From Lepagella muris (GTDB lineage: Bacteria > Bacteroidota > Bacteroidia > Bacteroidales > Muribaculaceae), in assembly GCF_004793975.1 (NCBI RefSeq), contig NZ_SRYB01000019.1, forward strand, positions 30,194-94,193: 64,000 bases of DNA. The letters run 5' to 3'. Positions within the stretch are counted from its first letter, which is position 1. Every line of letters starts with the position of its first letter. The translations under genes and the position numbers were made by a program. Shown piece after piece: positions 9,601-18,791 of the stretch. The notes under the pieces are model-generated. The model worked only from the letters and a program-made list of their open reading frames with translations, ran no database searches and had not been told where the DNA came from.

Positions 9601-9723
9601 GTGCAGAATCCGTTTGTGATAACCAAATATAAAGGTCTTGATCCGGAAGTAGGTAGCGGTATCGACAGTAATGTATATCCGCGTCCGATAACGTTTACCA
9701 TAGGAATCGTGGCACAGTTCTGA
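6682..9723 (+). CDS. SusC-like TonB-dependent receptor, locus 1
   Basis: Outer-membrane beta-barrel transporter for oligosaccharides, 1013 aa. After a signal peptide ending near GFAQ come a CarboxypepD_reg-like domain (KITVHGYVDDETGEPLIGAT, then DIDGNF), the SusC hallmark ETVVIGYG with the TonB-box region, a plug (LLVGASPGVVV, IRGGASL, IDGVPM, IYGSRASNGVIII) and a barrel ending in aromatic F after GIVAQ. It works with the SusD lipoprotein encoded 50 bases downstream. No N-terminal STN domain is present, so anti-sigma signalling through this receptor is unlikely. The substrate is probably an alpha-glucan, given the SusE/F partners and the nearby amylase. Confidence 0.95.
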   Translation: MKNTCIHLDRKWLMAICLLIGLAFPGFAQKITVHGYVDDETGEPLIGATVMEKGTTNGTATDIDGNFTLSVEPKATLVVSYVGYDPLEVPVDGKTELKITMKENATMLAETVVIGYGTVKKTDATGSVSVVKPSEIEAGLATSAQDLLVGASPGVVVTTNGGSPQGDASILIRGGASLAASNEPLIVIDGVPMERGSVKGSSNPLSLVSPENVESMTILKSASATAIYGSRASNGVIIITTKKGKSGRPQVNFAANMYINTPRNYMDMMTGDRFADFVTNYYGADSSQAQALGINGVNYNTDWQKEVLRTSVSSDYNLSVGGTLGWLPYRVAVGYTNNNGVIRTSKMDRATVGINLNPSFFDNNLKINANIKGAYISNRYNGDGLGGAVSFNPTLPVYMPGGNHYNNYLTYMENGTLADMNTPEGRPNTLMALNPVSLINDYSSTSKVYQSVGNIQFDYTLPFLPELKANLNLGYEYNHGECWNYNYPFSPAAWKDGHYVAGSDSPVYDGYASKGKENQERYNLLLDFFLNYNKDFEAISSSLDVTAGYSWQKFRDKQHNFSWVNAPGQSFDGYMRSPVWYGSTPYQLVSFFGRVNYGFKDRYLVTFTLRGDATSRFSKEHRWGVFPAVALAWRAIEEPFMESVRGVMSDLKLRLDYGQTGQQDLGVYFPYIPAYNVSNDLNSRYPVGGNDQFIVTPGWYNADLKWETTTTYNVGLDFGFLNNRITGSIDWYLRKTKDLLTYANFPAGSNLSNMGNLNLGDLENYGIEFNLMTRPVVTNDFQWTSSVNVAWNKNKVTRLADGADTSTGGIGNGVNVMKHQEGFPAYSYWVYEQVYNADGTPMEGVYVDRNGDGEITDADKYLYHSKDPAVTINWQNTFNYKNWDFGIVLRASIGNWLYNANEMNNAFISSTSAAPLSNLLDNVYLWNMTRDTAVRSSDYFVRNASFLRCDNISVGYTWPGLFNDLLRLRLYGAVQNPFVITKYKGLDPEVGSGIDSNVYPRPITFTIGIVAQF

Positions 9724-9773
9724 CGGCAGCCACAGTACTGATAACGAAGTATTAAAATAAAAGAAAGAGAATT

Positions 9774-11315
9774 ATGAAAATATCCAGATATATCGGTATC
9801 GGTGTCCTTGCTCTCGCCGCTTCGGGTCTCAGCTCGTGTGTGGGTGACCTTGACCTTACTCCTACCGATCCAAATACAAAGATTACACTTGATAGTGCCA
9901 ACGAGTGGAACGGCTACTTCGGCAGTCTCTACGGCTCATTGCTGTATGTTGGAAACCTGAGCACCTCCGACGGAGGCGCGGGCACCTTCTCGCGTTGCCA
10001 CTGGAATCTCCAGGAAATCACGGCAGATGAGGCTATCGTCTCCAACAAATGGAATGACCCCGGCTATCATTCCCTGAACTTCAACACTTGGCTCACAGAT
10101 AACGAATGGGTGTATGCTGCATTCTCGCGTGAATTCTACACTGCTCGCCAATGCACGGAATTCCTGTCAAAGGCAGATGGTGCGAAGGAATTTCTCGGCG
10201 AAGAGGAGGTGGAGGCTATGAAGGCGGAGGCGAAGGTGCTCCGTAACCTTGCCTATTATTATATGGTGGATCTGTTTGGCAAGGGTCCGTTTGTCAACGA
10301 CTCCCCGACCGGTGCCATACCTCCGACCTACGACCGTCAGCAGTTGTTTGACGCAGCTGTCAGTGAGCTGAAGGCAACCATTGCCGAGGGGCATCTCCGT
10401 CCGGCGTCCCGTCAGGAATACGGCAGACTCTCGCTTGAGGCTGCACGTATGCTCCTTGCCAAGTTCTATCTGAATGCGGAGGTCTACACAGGCACCCCAA
10501 TGTGGAGCGAATGTGCCGAGCAATGCAAGGAGATCGTGAAGTCGATTCCTCAGCTTGCTCCCACCTATAAGTATCTTTTCTGTGCGTCGAACGACCGCTA
10601 CGTAGGCAACGGTGAGATTCTATGGGCAATACCCCAGAAGGTCGGCTCGATGGAGACATACGGCGGCACCACCTACATGACTGCGGGTGCATACGTTGAA
10701 TCCGCGCCGGCGGAATTGCTAAAGCGTCTCGGCTGCGTTGCCACTCCATGGAGCGGCGTGAGGATGCGTCCGGAGCTCTCAACGGCATTCGAGCCAAACG
10801 ACAAGCGCGCACTCTACTATGCCGGCACCTACAACGTCGGTGTGGAGAATCTTGATAACTATGACGAGAAATCCGACGGATACATGTGCATAAAATACAC
10901 CTATACCACCGAGGATGACTATGAGAACACAGCTGGCGTTGAGAACTCCAACCAGATGTGTGATGCCGACTATCCTCTGTTCCGTCTTGCCGACACCTAC
11001 CTGATGCTTGCCGAGTGCCAGCTCAATGGGGTGGAATGCAATGGCAAGAGCTATTTTGATGCAGTGCGTGAACGTGCGGGTCTTCCCACGGCGGCACTGA
11101 CAAAGGAGAATCTTCTCCATGAGCGTCAGTGTGAGCTTTATTGGGAGGGATGGCGCCGCAGCGACCTTATACGTTTCGGTAAATACACCGGATCTGACTA
11201 CAACTGGTCGTGGAAGGGCGGTGTATACGAAGGTGTGGCTATACCGGAGACCCGTGCTCTCTTCGTGATACCTTACCAGTATGTTGCAACCGTCGGACAG
11301 AATCCGGGTTATTGA
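9774..11315 (+). CDS. SusD-like glycan-binding lipoprotein, locus 1
   Basis: 513 aa. Signal peptide with lipobox SSC (Cys22), followed by VGDLDLTPTDP, a start typical of the SusD/RagB family. The middle, with KAEAKVLRNLAYYYMVDLFG, is the TPR-like helical region. The C-terminal ERQCELYWEGWRRSDLIRFGKY is the family's most conserved block. It forms the lid over the SusC barrel and captures glycan. Second gene of the first locus; its N-terminus closely matches that of the SusD at 17062. Confidence 0.93.
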   Translation: MKISRYIGIGVLALAASGLSSCVGDLDLTPTDPNTKITLDSANEWNGYFGSLYGSLLYVGNLSTSDGGAGTFSRCHWNLQEITADEAIVSNKWNDPGYHSLNFNTWLTDNEWVYAAFSREFYTARQCTEFLSKADGAKEFLGEEEVEAMKAEAKVLRNLAYYYMVDLFGKGPFVNDSPTGAIPPTYDRQQLFDAAVSELKATIAEGHLRPASRQEYGRLSLEAARMLLAKFYLNAEVYTGTPMWSECAEQCKEIVKSIPQLAPTYKYLFCASNDRYVGNGEILWAIPQKVGSMETYGGTTYMTAGAYVESAPAELLKRLGCVATPWSGVRMRPELSTAFEPNDKRALYYAGTYNVGVENLDNYDEKSDGYMCIKYTYTTEDDYENTAGVENSNQMCDADYPLFRLADTYLMLAECQLNGVECNGKSYFDAVRERAGLPTAALTKENLLHERQCELYWEGWRRSDLIRFGKYTGSDYNWSWKGGVYEGVAIPETRALFVIPYQYVATVGQNPGY

Positions 11316-11341
11316 TTATTAACGAGTAAAATCAGAAAGCA

Positions 11342-12229
11342 ATGATTACCAAAATAATACGATATGTTGCGGCTGCGGCTCTGATGGTGGGTTTTGCCGC
11401 CTGCAATGATGATGATTCCCCCACGTATCAGACTCCCACGGAACCGATGGTGCTTAACACTCCACCGTTTGCCTCCCAGCTCTACATATTGAATCCGGAA
11501 GGTATGATGGACTTCTCCGTAGAGCGTCAGCCGGACTATGGATTCCTTGCATCCGTCAATTATGGTCTGGAAGTGTCGCTCGACAAGGATAAGGTGCGCC
11601 AGATATCTCCGGAGAAACTTACCTCGCAGAATATAGAGGTGAAGGAATCGGCAGTGGCTACGGCGATGTGCGTACTCAACGGCATAGAGAACTCCGAGGA
11701 TTGGGAGGCGAAGCCGGAGGCACATGAGGCACAGACGCTTTACGTCAGGGCAACGGCACAGCTTCCGGGAGTGGAGAGCAGCCTTGTTGTCAGCGATTGG
11801 GTGACACTCGACAAGGTGCAGCCGTATTTCGCTGTTCCGGAGCCGGGATTCATCTATATACTCGGCACGTGCAACGGCTGGCCTACCCCGGACGCAACGA
11901 GTGCAGGTGCGCTTGCCGACTGGAGGCTTTTCGAGAGCCAGACAGCGATAGGCTCTAACGTCTATACCGGAGTGTTTGATATGCCGGCGGCACCTGTCTT
12001 CAGATTCTATACGGCATTGGAAGGCTGGGATGTAAACTCATTCGGTTCGCAGGCAGAAGATAACCCGATCGATTATACTCTTACCGACGGACAGTGGCAG
12101 GGTAAGCTCGTGGCAGGTAAAGGCTCACTCAGCTTCCCCGATTATCCGGGCGGCACGATGACGATCATGGTCAATCTGAATGACAATAGCATCCAGGTAA
12201 TGAGCGGCGACCGCAGGACAACAGAATAA
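11342..12229 (+). CDS. SusE-like surface starch-binding lipoprotein, locus 1
   Basis: 295 aa. Lipobox FAAC (Cys20) and a short acidic linker, then a SusE N-terminal Ig-like domain (VERQPDYGFLASVNYGLEVS), then one carbohydrate-binding module beginning FIYILGTCNGWP, with conserved tryptophans in ADWRLFE and ALEGWDVNSFGSQ. The equivalent protein of the second locus carries two such modules, so this is a shorter form. It probably binds substrate at the cell surface. Placed between susD and susF with 26- and 23-base gaps, in one operon. Confidence 0.85.
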   Translation: MITKIIRYVAAAALMVGFAACNDDDSPTYQTPTEPMVLNTPPFASQLYILNPEGMMDFSVERQPDYGFLASVNYGLEVSLDKDKVRQISPEKLTSQNIEVKESAVATAMCVLNGIENSEDWEAKPEAHEAQTLYVRATAQLPGVESSLVVSDWVTLDKVQPYFAVPEPGFIYILGTCNGWPTPDATSAGALADWRLFESQTAIGSNVYTGVFDMPAAPVFRFYTALEGWDVNSFGSQAEDNPIDYTLTDGQWQGKLVAGKGSLSFPDYPGGTMTIMVNLNDNSIQVMSGDRRTTE

Positions 12230-12252
12230 ATTAACCGTAAAAAAGAATATCC

Positions 12253-13326
12253 ATGAACAAGATAGCAATATATGCACTGCTTGCTGCCGGCATAGCCTTC
12301 ACCTCTTGTGATGAGGTGGAGGATATGACGGGAAAGCCGCAGGTCAATCCGGAGATACCCGGATATGATATTTCGAAGCTTCAGGTGAGCTCGCCGATAG
12401 GCACGTCAGTAGATCTTCCGGCACTCAATGCCTCCTCCACGAAAGATGTGGCGGTCATCGGAGTCACCGACGTCGGCAATCTTCCGGAAGGGTATCACCT
12501 GACCGCCACATATATTGTGGCAGCCAATGAGGAGTTTTCGCCGTCCTATCCTATAGAGGTGGCGTTTTCAGAGGATGGCACGACGGGAAATGTCACCACC
12601 GGTCAGTTGGAGAGTGCCTACGAGGCACTGTTGGGACTTAACACTACCCCGGCAGATTTCCACGGACGTGCGGAACTTTATGCCAAGAATGATAAGGGCA
12701 GCGTCATACGTCTTGGTGGCTCCGACGTATATTATGCTCAGTCCACCTTTGAGTTGACACCGGATCCTGTCTTCGTGCTTTACACACCGGGCGACAGCAA
12801 CGGCTGGAACGGGGCACAGAGTATGCAGTTGCCGTCTACCGATGGCAAGAACTACTCCGGACTTGCTTACCTTACCGGTTCATTCAAGTTTACTTCCGCA
12901 CCCGGTTGGGACGGCACCAATTATGGAGCCGGCACAGAGGCAGGCACGTTGAGCATCGATGGAAGTGCTGACAATCTCTCGGTAGGGGAGAGCGGTCTTT
13001 ACTGGGTGGAGGTCAACACACCGGCACTCACATATAATATGACAGGCATATCCTCACTTGGAGTCATAGGCAACTTCAATGGTTGGAACGGCGATGCGGA
13101 GATGTCGCACAACGACGACTACACGATATGGACGGCAGACGTGACGTTTGACGGCACGGGCGAATGGAAGATACGTGCCAATAATGACTGGGCTATCAGC
13201 TTCGGCACAAGTCTTGAAAACATGACATACAACGGAAGCAATCTTCCTGATCCCGGCGTAGGTACATATACCGTCACATTCGACATCAGCAAAGTGCCTT
13301 ACACAGCGACTTGCACACCGAAATAA
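12253..13326 (+). CDS. SusF/SusE-type outer-membrane binding lipoprotein, locus 1
   Basis: 357 aa. Lipobox TSC (Cys19). An N-terminal Ig-like domain (to about residue 165) is followed by two starch-binding modules that start VLYTPGDSNGWNGA and LGVIGNFNGWNGD. The NGWN motif and later tryptophans form the sugar platform in this family. Last gene of the first sus-like locus. Its domains parallel those at 20121, where one extra module is inserted. Confidence 0.85.
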   Translation: MNKIAIYALLAAGIAFTSCDEVEDMTGKPQVNPEIPGYDISKLQVSSPIGTSVDLPALNASSTKDVAVIGVTDVGNLPEGYHLTATYIVAANEEFSPSYPIEVAFSEDGTTGNVTTGQLESAYEALLGLNTTPADFHGRAELYAKNDKGSVIRLGGSDVYYAQSTFELTPDPVFVLYTPGDSNGWNGAQSMQLPSTDGKNYSGLAYLTGSFKFTSAPGWDGTNYGAGTEAGTLSIDGSADNLSVGESGLYWVEVNTPALTYNMTGISSLGVIGNFNGWNGDAEMSHNDDYTIWTADVTFDGTGEWKIRANNDWAISFGTSLENMTYNGSNLPDPGVGTYTVTFDISKVPYTATCTPK

Positions 13327-13327
13327 C

Positions 13328-13540
13328 AGGCTTGGACAGCTTGGACAGGCTTGGACAGGCTTGGACAGGCTTGGACTACTAAGACTACTGAGACTGCTGA
13401 GACTACTTGTAACTACAAGATGTCTTAGTAGTCTCAGTAGTCTCAGTAGTCTCAGTAGTCTTAGTAGTCCAAGCAGTCTTAGTAGTCCAAGTAGTCTTAT
13501 TCGTCTTAGCCAGTCTTAGTAGTCTCAGTAGTCCCAGCCC
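13328..13540. repeat. Tandem repeat array able to form a large hairpin
   Basis: Starts with five CAGGCTTGGA-like 10-base units (13328-13376; one is a base short). Four 9-base units of the type GACTACTGA follow to about 13409, then a short spacer, then about twelve units of the complementary type (TCTCAGTAG, TCTTAGTAG, TCCAAGTAG). The two halves can pair over dozens of bases. The position directly after susF of locus 1 suits a terminator or insulator. A small relative lies at 1280-1320. Confidence 0.8.
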
Positions 13541-13612
13541 AGCTTCAATTCATGCAAATCCGATGGTTGAGATTGTTAAAGTTGTTAATTAACAAAGTTA
13601 ATGGAAATTTAA

Positions 13613-13646
13613 TTGGGGTTAAAAAGATTAAAAATTCCTACATTTG
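13613..13646 (+). promoter_or_regulatory. Promoter of the second sus locus, with long leader
   Basis: TACATTTG (13639-13646) matches TAnnTTTG, and TTG at 13613-13615 lies 23 bases upstream. Transcription from here gives a leader of about 290 nt before ATG 13943. No gene was found in that leader, and I did not recognise a known riboswitch. No HTCS, SusR or ECF sigma gene lies next to either locus. Confidence 0.6.
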
Positions 13647-13942
13647 CAGAGATTTTAACGAAAGGCGTCAGCGAGATATAAGCCGAATATGCGCTACTCG
13701 TCAAAAATCCATGAAAAATAAATGGCAATAGCCGATTGAACAGCTTAACTATCTTATACATACATTAAGACGATAAATTGGATTATAGTGATTATCGTGA
13801 AGGATTGTCCCCTGAGTCAGAGGTTAGTCAATGACTTGCGCACTGTCTCGGGTCAAGTATAAAAGTTAACCTTAGCATCGGTGATGGCAACTATAAGGAA
13901 TAAATAAAAACATACAATTAATAACAACTAAATTATTCTTGC

Positions 13943-16900
13943 ATGAAGAACATCAGTTTTCATCTGAACAGGAAGCTGTGGATGGCCTTGGTAATGTTGC
14001 TTGGGCTTGCGCTTCCGGGTTTCGCGCAGAAGATCACCGTTCGCGGTTACGTGGACGATGAGACGGGCGAGCCCCTGATTGGTGCCACCGTAATGGAGAA
14101 GGGCACATCCAATGGTACTGCGACAGACATTGATGGCAATTTCACTATCAATGTCGATCCCAAGGCCATTCTTGTTGTAAGCTACATCGGTTATGATCCG
14201 ATGGAAGTGCCGGTAGACGGCAAAACCGACCTTAAAATAACAATGAAGGAGAACGCAACGATGCTTGCTGAGACAGTGGTCATCGGCTACGGCTCCGTTA
14301 AGAAATCTGACGCAACCGGCTCAGTGTCGGTCATCAAGCCGGATGAGATAGACGCAGGTATCTCAACTTCCGCACAGGATCTTCTCGTCGGAGCATCTCC
14401 GGGTGTCGTTGTGACTACGAATGGTGGCGACCCGACAGGTGGCGGTACAATCCGTATCCGTGGCGGCTCTTCACTGAACGCTTCCAATGACCCTCTCATC
14501 GTGATTGACGGTGTGCCTATGACTAACCAAAGTCAGGGTGGCGGCATGAACGCACTCACCATGATCAACCCTAACGATATCGAGAGCATGACAGTGCTTA
14601 AGGATGCTTCCGCTACAGCAATCTACGGTAGCCGCGCATCTAACGGCGTCATCATCGTGACTACCAAGAAGGGTAAGGCAGGCAAACCGGTTGTGAACGT
14701 CACTGCCAACATGACAGTAAACACAGCCCGTAAGACTCTCAACCTCATGAACGGTTTGGAGTTCTCTGATTTCGTTAAGAACAATCTCGGTGAATCTTCA
14801 GTGGCACAGCTCGGCTACAACGGTGAGATGTACAACACTGACTGGCAGAAAGAGGTGCTCCGCACTACAATCTCTCAAGACTATACAGCCTCTATCGCGG
14901 GTAAGGCAGGTTTCCTCCCTTATCGTGTCAATGCAGGCTACACCAATTCAGAAGGTATCCTGAAGACTTCAAACATGCAGCGTGTCACTGCAGGTTTCAG
15001 CCTCAGTCCTAAATTCTTCAATGATCTTCTTTCGATCAACATCAACGTCAACGGCACATACGCAGATCAGCGTAATGCAGATCAGGGCGCAATCGGTGGC
15101 GCAGTGAGCATGGACCCGACCAAGCCTGTGAGAACCAACATCGCTATGGGCGGCAACACAGGTCTTTATCTCTACAACGGCTACTATAACTACGCTCCCG
15201 CCGGAGTATATGACCGCAATGGTGCACAGAACCCTGTCCAGCTTCTTGAGGATGTCAACAGCCACAACAAGACATGGTCTTCATCCGGTAACATCCAGAT
15301 TGACTATGCTCTTCATTTCCTCCCGGAACTTCACTTCAACCTTAACCTCGGTTATCAGGTGTCGAAGAACGACGCGAGAAGCATCACAGCTGCCAACTCT
15401 GTAATGGCTTGGACAAATGACGGTCTTCTCGGTAATGATGCAGCCGGTGCTGCCACTCTCTACAAATGGCATGAGATCCAGCGCAACACTCTTCTTGATT
15501 TCTACGTGAACTATAAGAAGGATTTCGAGGCTATCAAGTCAAACCTTGACGTGATGGCAGGTTATTCTTGGCAGCGTTTCAGCTATCTCGGACGTTCTCA
15601 GAATTACGTTAACTCACTCGGTTTCGTTAATAAGAATGGTGATAACGGCTTCACTTACGCCGACGGTTCATACTATATGGACACCAACACCCACAATGCA
15701 ATCGGCTAGGTTGTCAACAACGCGGCAATGAGCCGTTGGGGTAATCCTCTCCAGCTTGTCAGCTTCTTCGGTCGTCTTAACTACACCTTCGACGAGACAT
15801 ATCTTCTGACCTTCACTCTTCGTGATGACGGTAGCTCTCGTTTCTCTAAGGATACACGCTGGAGCCTCTTCCCCTCAGTTGCTTTGGGCTGGAAGATCAA
15901 TAATGTAGGCAAGCTCCGCGATGCAGCATGGCTCGACGAGTGGAAACTCCGTCTCGGCTGGGGTCAGACAGGTCAGCAGGATATAGGTAGCTACTTCGCA
16001 TATATGCCTATCTATACAAGCTCTTATAAGCCAGGCTTCCAGTATATCGGTCCTAATGGAGAATGGCTCAATCCTCTTTACCCGCAGCCTTACGACGCCA
16101 ACCTGAAGTGGGAGACAACCACCACTTGGAACGTCGGCTTTGACTTCGGCTTCTTCAACAACCGCTTGACAGCTAATATCGACTGGTATCTCCGCAACAC
16201 CAAAGACCTTCTCGCAAATGCTCCGGCACTCGGTATGAACACATCAAACTTTATGTTCACCAACATCGGTAGCCTCCGCAACTATGGTCTTGAGGTGACT
16301 CTCGGCGGTCGTCCCGTACAGACAGAGAACTTCACATGGACCTCTAATATCAACGTTGCATGGAACCGCAACAAGATCACAGCCCTCACAGGCGATGCCA
16401 ACACTGATGAGATCTCCGCACGCGACCTTCCTTCAGGCACAGGTGGTAAACTCCAGTGGCACCTTGTAGGTCAGCCAGCCTTCACTTACCGAGTTTATCA
16501 GCAGGTGTATGACAATAACGGCGATCCGATCCAGGGACAGTATGTCGACCAGAATGCCGACGGCAAGATCGACGACAAGGACTTGATCAACTATCATTCA
16601 CCGGATCCGAAGGTTACGTTCAACTGGACCAACAACTTCAGCTATAAGAACTGGGACCTCTCATTCGCACTTCGTGCCAACCTCGGCAACTATGTCTATA
16701 ACAATCCCCGCTACGAGCGCACCAACCTCGCGCGTGTTGATTCTTACGGTCTGAACAACATACTCCGTGACGAGTTTATCTTCTCCGATAACCACGAGCA
16801 GCTCAAACTGAGCGACTATTGGGTGGAGAACGCTTCGTTCCTGCGTTGTGACAACATCACACTCGGCTATACTTGGTCGAATCTTTTCCAGGACAACATG

Positions 16901-17044
16901 CGTCTCCGTCTCTATGGAGCAGTTCAGAATCCATTCGTGATCACAAAATACAAAGGTCTTGACCCGGAGGTATTCGACGGTATCGACAACAACGTTTATC
17001 CTCGTCCCGTCAGCTTCACAATCGGTCTGATCGCAACCTTCTAA
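13943..17044 (+). pseudogene. SusC-like TonB-dependent receptor, locus 2, interrupted by an in-frame TAG
   Basis: The reading frame from 13943 to 17044 codes for a complete SusC of about 1033 codons, except for a TAG at 15707-15709 (codon 589). The sequence on both sides is in the same frame and aligns with the intact paralogue at 6682, so this is a point nonsense change. The N-terminal part has the signal peptide (ending GFAQ), CarboxypepD_reg domain, ETVVIGYG and plug; the rest is barrel, ending FTIGLIATF. A restart at ATG 15728 would give only half a barrel. Downstream genes are intact. It could be a real inactivation, a recent polymorphism, a readthrough site or a sequence error. Confidence 0.85.
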
Positions 17045-17061
17045 ATTAAAAGAGAACAACG

Positions 17062-18771
17062 ATGAAATACAATAAATTTTTCCTTTCCGGAAGTGTGATT
17101 GCAGCAGCGATGACTCTTGGCAGCTGTGTGGGCGATCTTGATCTCACCCCGACAGACCCGAGCCAGCTCACACCTGATCAGTTTGCGTCAGATCCCTCCG
17201 GTTTTCTTGACAAATCTATTGGAGGTGTATATCTCCAGTATGCCACATACGGTGCCAACGGGGATGCCTCAGTACAGGGCTTTGACGGCGGTATGTCTAC
17301 ATTCCAGCGTGCAGTCTTTATCCTTGAGGAGGTGCCTACTGATGAGGCATCATGGATTCCGGCGGATGCAGACTACGGACTGTTCCAGTATGGCATAATC
17401 CCTGCATCAAATACAGTTATCATGGGTACGTACTCGCGTCTGTATATCAATATCGCGATGTGCAACCAGTTCATGCAGACAGTCAGCGACGGCTACTACA
17501 ATCTGACTACACCGGAACTTCAGGCAAAGGCAGATGAATATATCCGTCAGGCACGCATACTTCGTGCTGGTGCTTACTGGTATGCTATCGACAACTTTGG
17601 CAATGTGCCTTACGCAGATGAGAACGTCCGCATGGGTCAGGTGGCTCCCCAGCTTTCCACTGATTTCAAGGAGGGTCGTAAGCAGGTGTATGAGCGTGTC
17701 GTAGCCGACCTTGAGGATATCGTGGCATGGTATAAGGATAATGACCCCAACAATCGTCCGGCTTACGGCTATGTCGGTCTTGATGTGGCAGAATCCCTTC
17801 TCGTGAAATTCTATCTCAATGCTGAGGTCTATACAGGCACTGCCGCTTGGGATAAGTGTCTTGCCCATGCAGAGGCAGTCATCGGTCGTCTTGGCAAAGG
17901 AGGTTTCAAGAATTCCGGTCTCTGCAACAACTATTTCCAGAATTTCGGTGCAAACAACAAGGAGTTTGCAATCGGTGGTTCTAACCCTGTCAACGAGATT
18001 ATCTGGACTATTCCGCAGGAGCAGACTTCACAGAATCCTTCCGGTGTAGGTCTGATGAGTTTTGCCAACTCCACATTTATGTGTAACGGCTGGATCGGTG
18101 ACGCTCCCGGCGATGCAGATTTCACTTGCTCAATGGCTGACTATAATTCCGGCAATGGTTGGAAATGTATGGTAGCCCGTCCTGAGTTTGTTGAGAAATT
18201 CGATTGGGATGCTGACTATGCTATCTCACCGGATAAGCGCACAGAATGGTGGAAGACCTCAAAGGATGGCTTCGGAATGCAGAACGTATCACTCCGTCAG
18301 GCTGAATGGGGTAGCAACGGCTACCTTGCCGTGAAGTACACCAACTGGGCTATGGATGACAACGGCGTTGACGCAGCAAATTCACCTGCTGCGACCGACC
18401 AGCTCGGCGGTGACTACGCAATGATCCGTCTGGCAGAGATCTACCTCTCTGCTGCTGAGGCAATACTGAATGGCGCAGGTTCTTCTGCAAAGGCAGTGGA
18501 ATACGTCAACTATATCCGCGAACGTGCCGGTATGGTTCCCTACACCAACCTGAACCTCATAGAACTTCAGGATGAGCGTTGCCGTGAGCTTTACACCGAG
18601 TCTACCCGTCGTAGCGACCTTATCCGTTATGGCAAGTGGATCTCCGGCTACAACTGGTCATGGAAGAATCAGGTGGCAAACGGTGCGGACTTCTCTTCAA
18701 ACTTCAATGTATATCCCTTGCCGAGCACAACTTGCGCCCGCAACGGCTATACACAGAATCCTAATTACTAA
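17062..18771 (+). CDS. SusD-like glycan-binding lipoprotein, locus 2
   Basis: 569 aa. Lipobox GSC (Cys22) and the start VGDLDLTPTDPSQL, nearly the same as the SusD of locus 1. The helical core (IRQARILRAGAYWYAIDNFG) and the C-terminal block ELQDERCRELYTESTRRSDLIRYGKW are intact. It is about 56 residues longer than its paralogue. It would pair with the interrupted SusC 17 bases upstream. Surface glycan capture is inferred from the family. Confidence 0.93.
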   Translation: MKYNKFFLSGSVIAAAMTLGSCVGDLDLTPTDPSQLTPDQFASDPSGFLDKSIGGVYLQYATYGANGDASVQGFDGGMSTFQRAVFILEEVPTDEASWIPADADYGLFQYGIIPASNTVIMGTYSRLYINIAMCNQFMQTVSDGYYNLTTPELQAKADEYIRQARILRAGAYWYAIDNFGNVPYADENVRMGQVAPQLSTDFKEGRKQVYERVVADLEDIVAWYKDNDPNNRPAYGYVGLDVAESLLVKFYLNAEVYTGTAAWDKCLAHAEAVIGRLGKGGFKNSGLCNNYFQNFGANNKEFAIGGSNPVNEIIWTIPQEQTSQNPSGVGLMSFANSTFMCNGWIGDAPGDADFTCSMADYNSGNGWKCMVARPEFVEKFDWDADYAISPDKRTEWWKTSKDGFGMQNVSLRQAEWGSNGYLAVKYTNWAMDDNGVDAANSPAATDQLGGDYAMIRLAEIYLSAAEAILNGAGSSAKAVEYVNYIRERAGMVPYTNLNLIELQDERCRELYTESTRRSDLIRYGKWISGYNWSWKNQVANGADFSSNFNVYPLPSTTCARNGYTQNPNY

Positions 18772-18791
18772 TCTCAGCATTCGACATAAAG

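Noticed and set aside
13328..13540. CRISPR array
   Set aside because: The repeats are 9-10 bases without regular unique spacers and are partly inverted; no cas genes are present.
15728..17044. Separate outer-membrane protein gene starting at ATG 15728
   Set aside because: It is in the same frame as the first half and aligns with the C-terminal barrel of SusC; it has no signal peptide.
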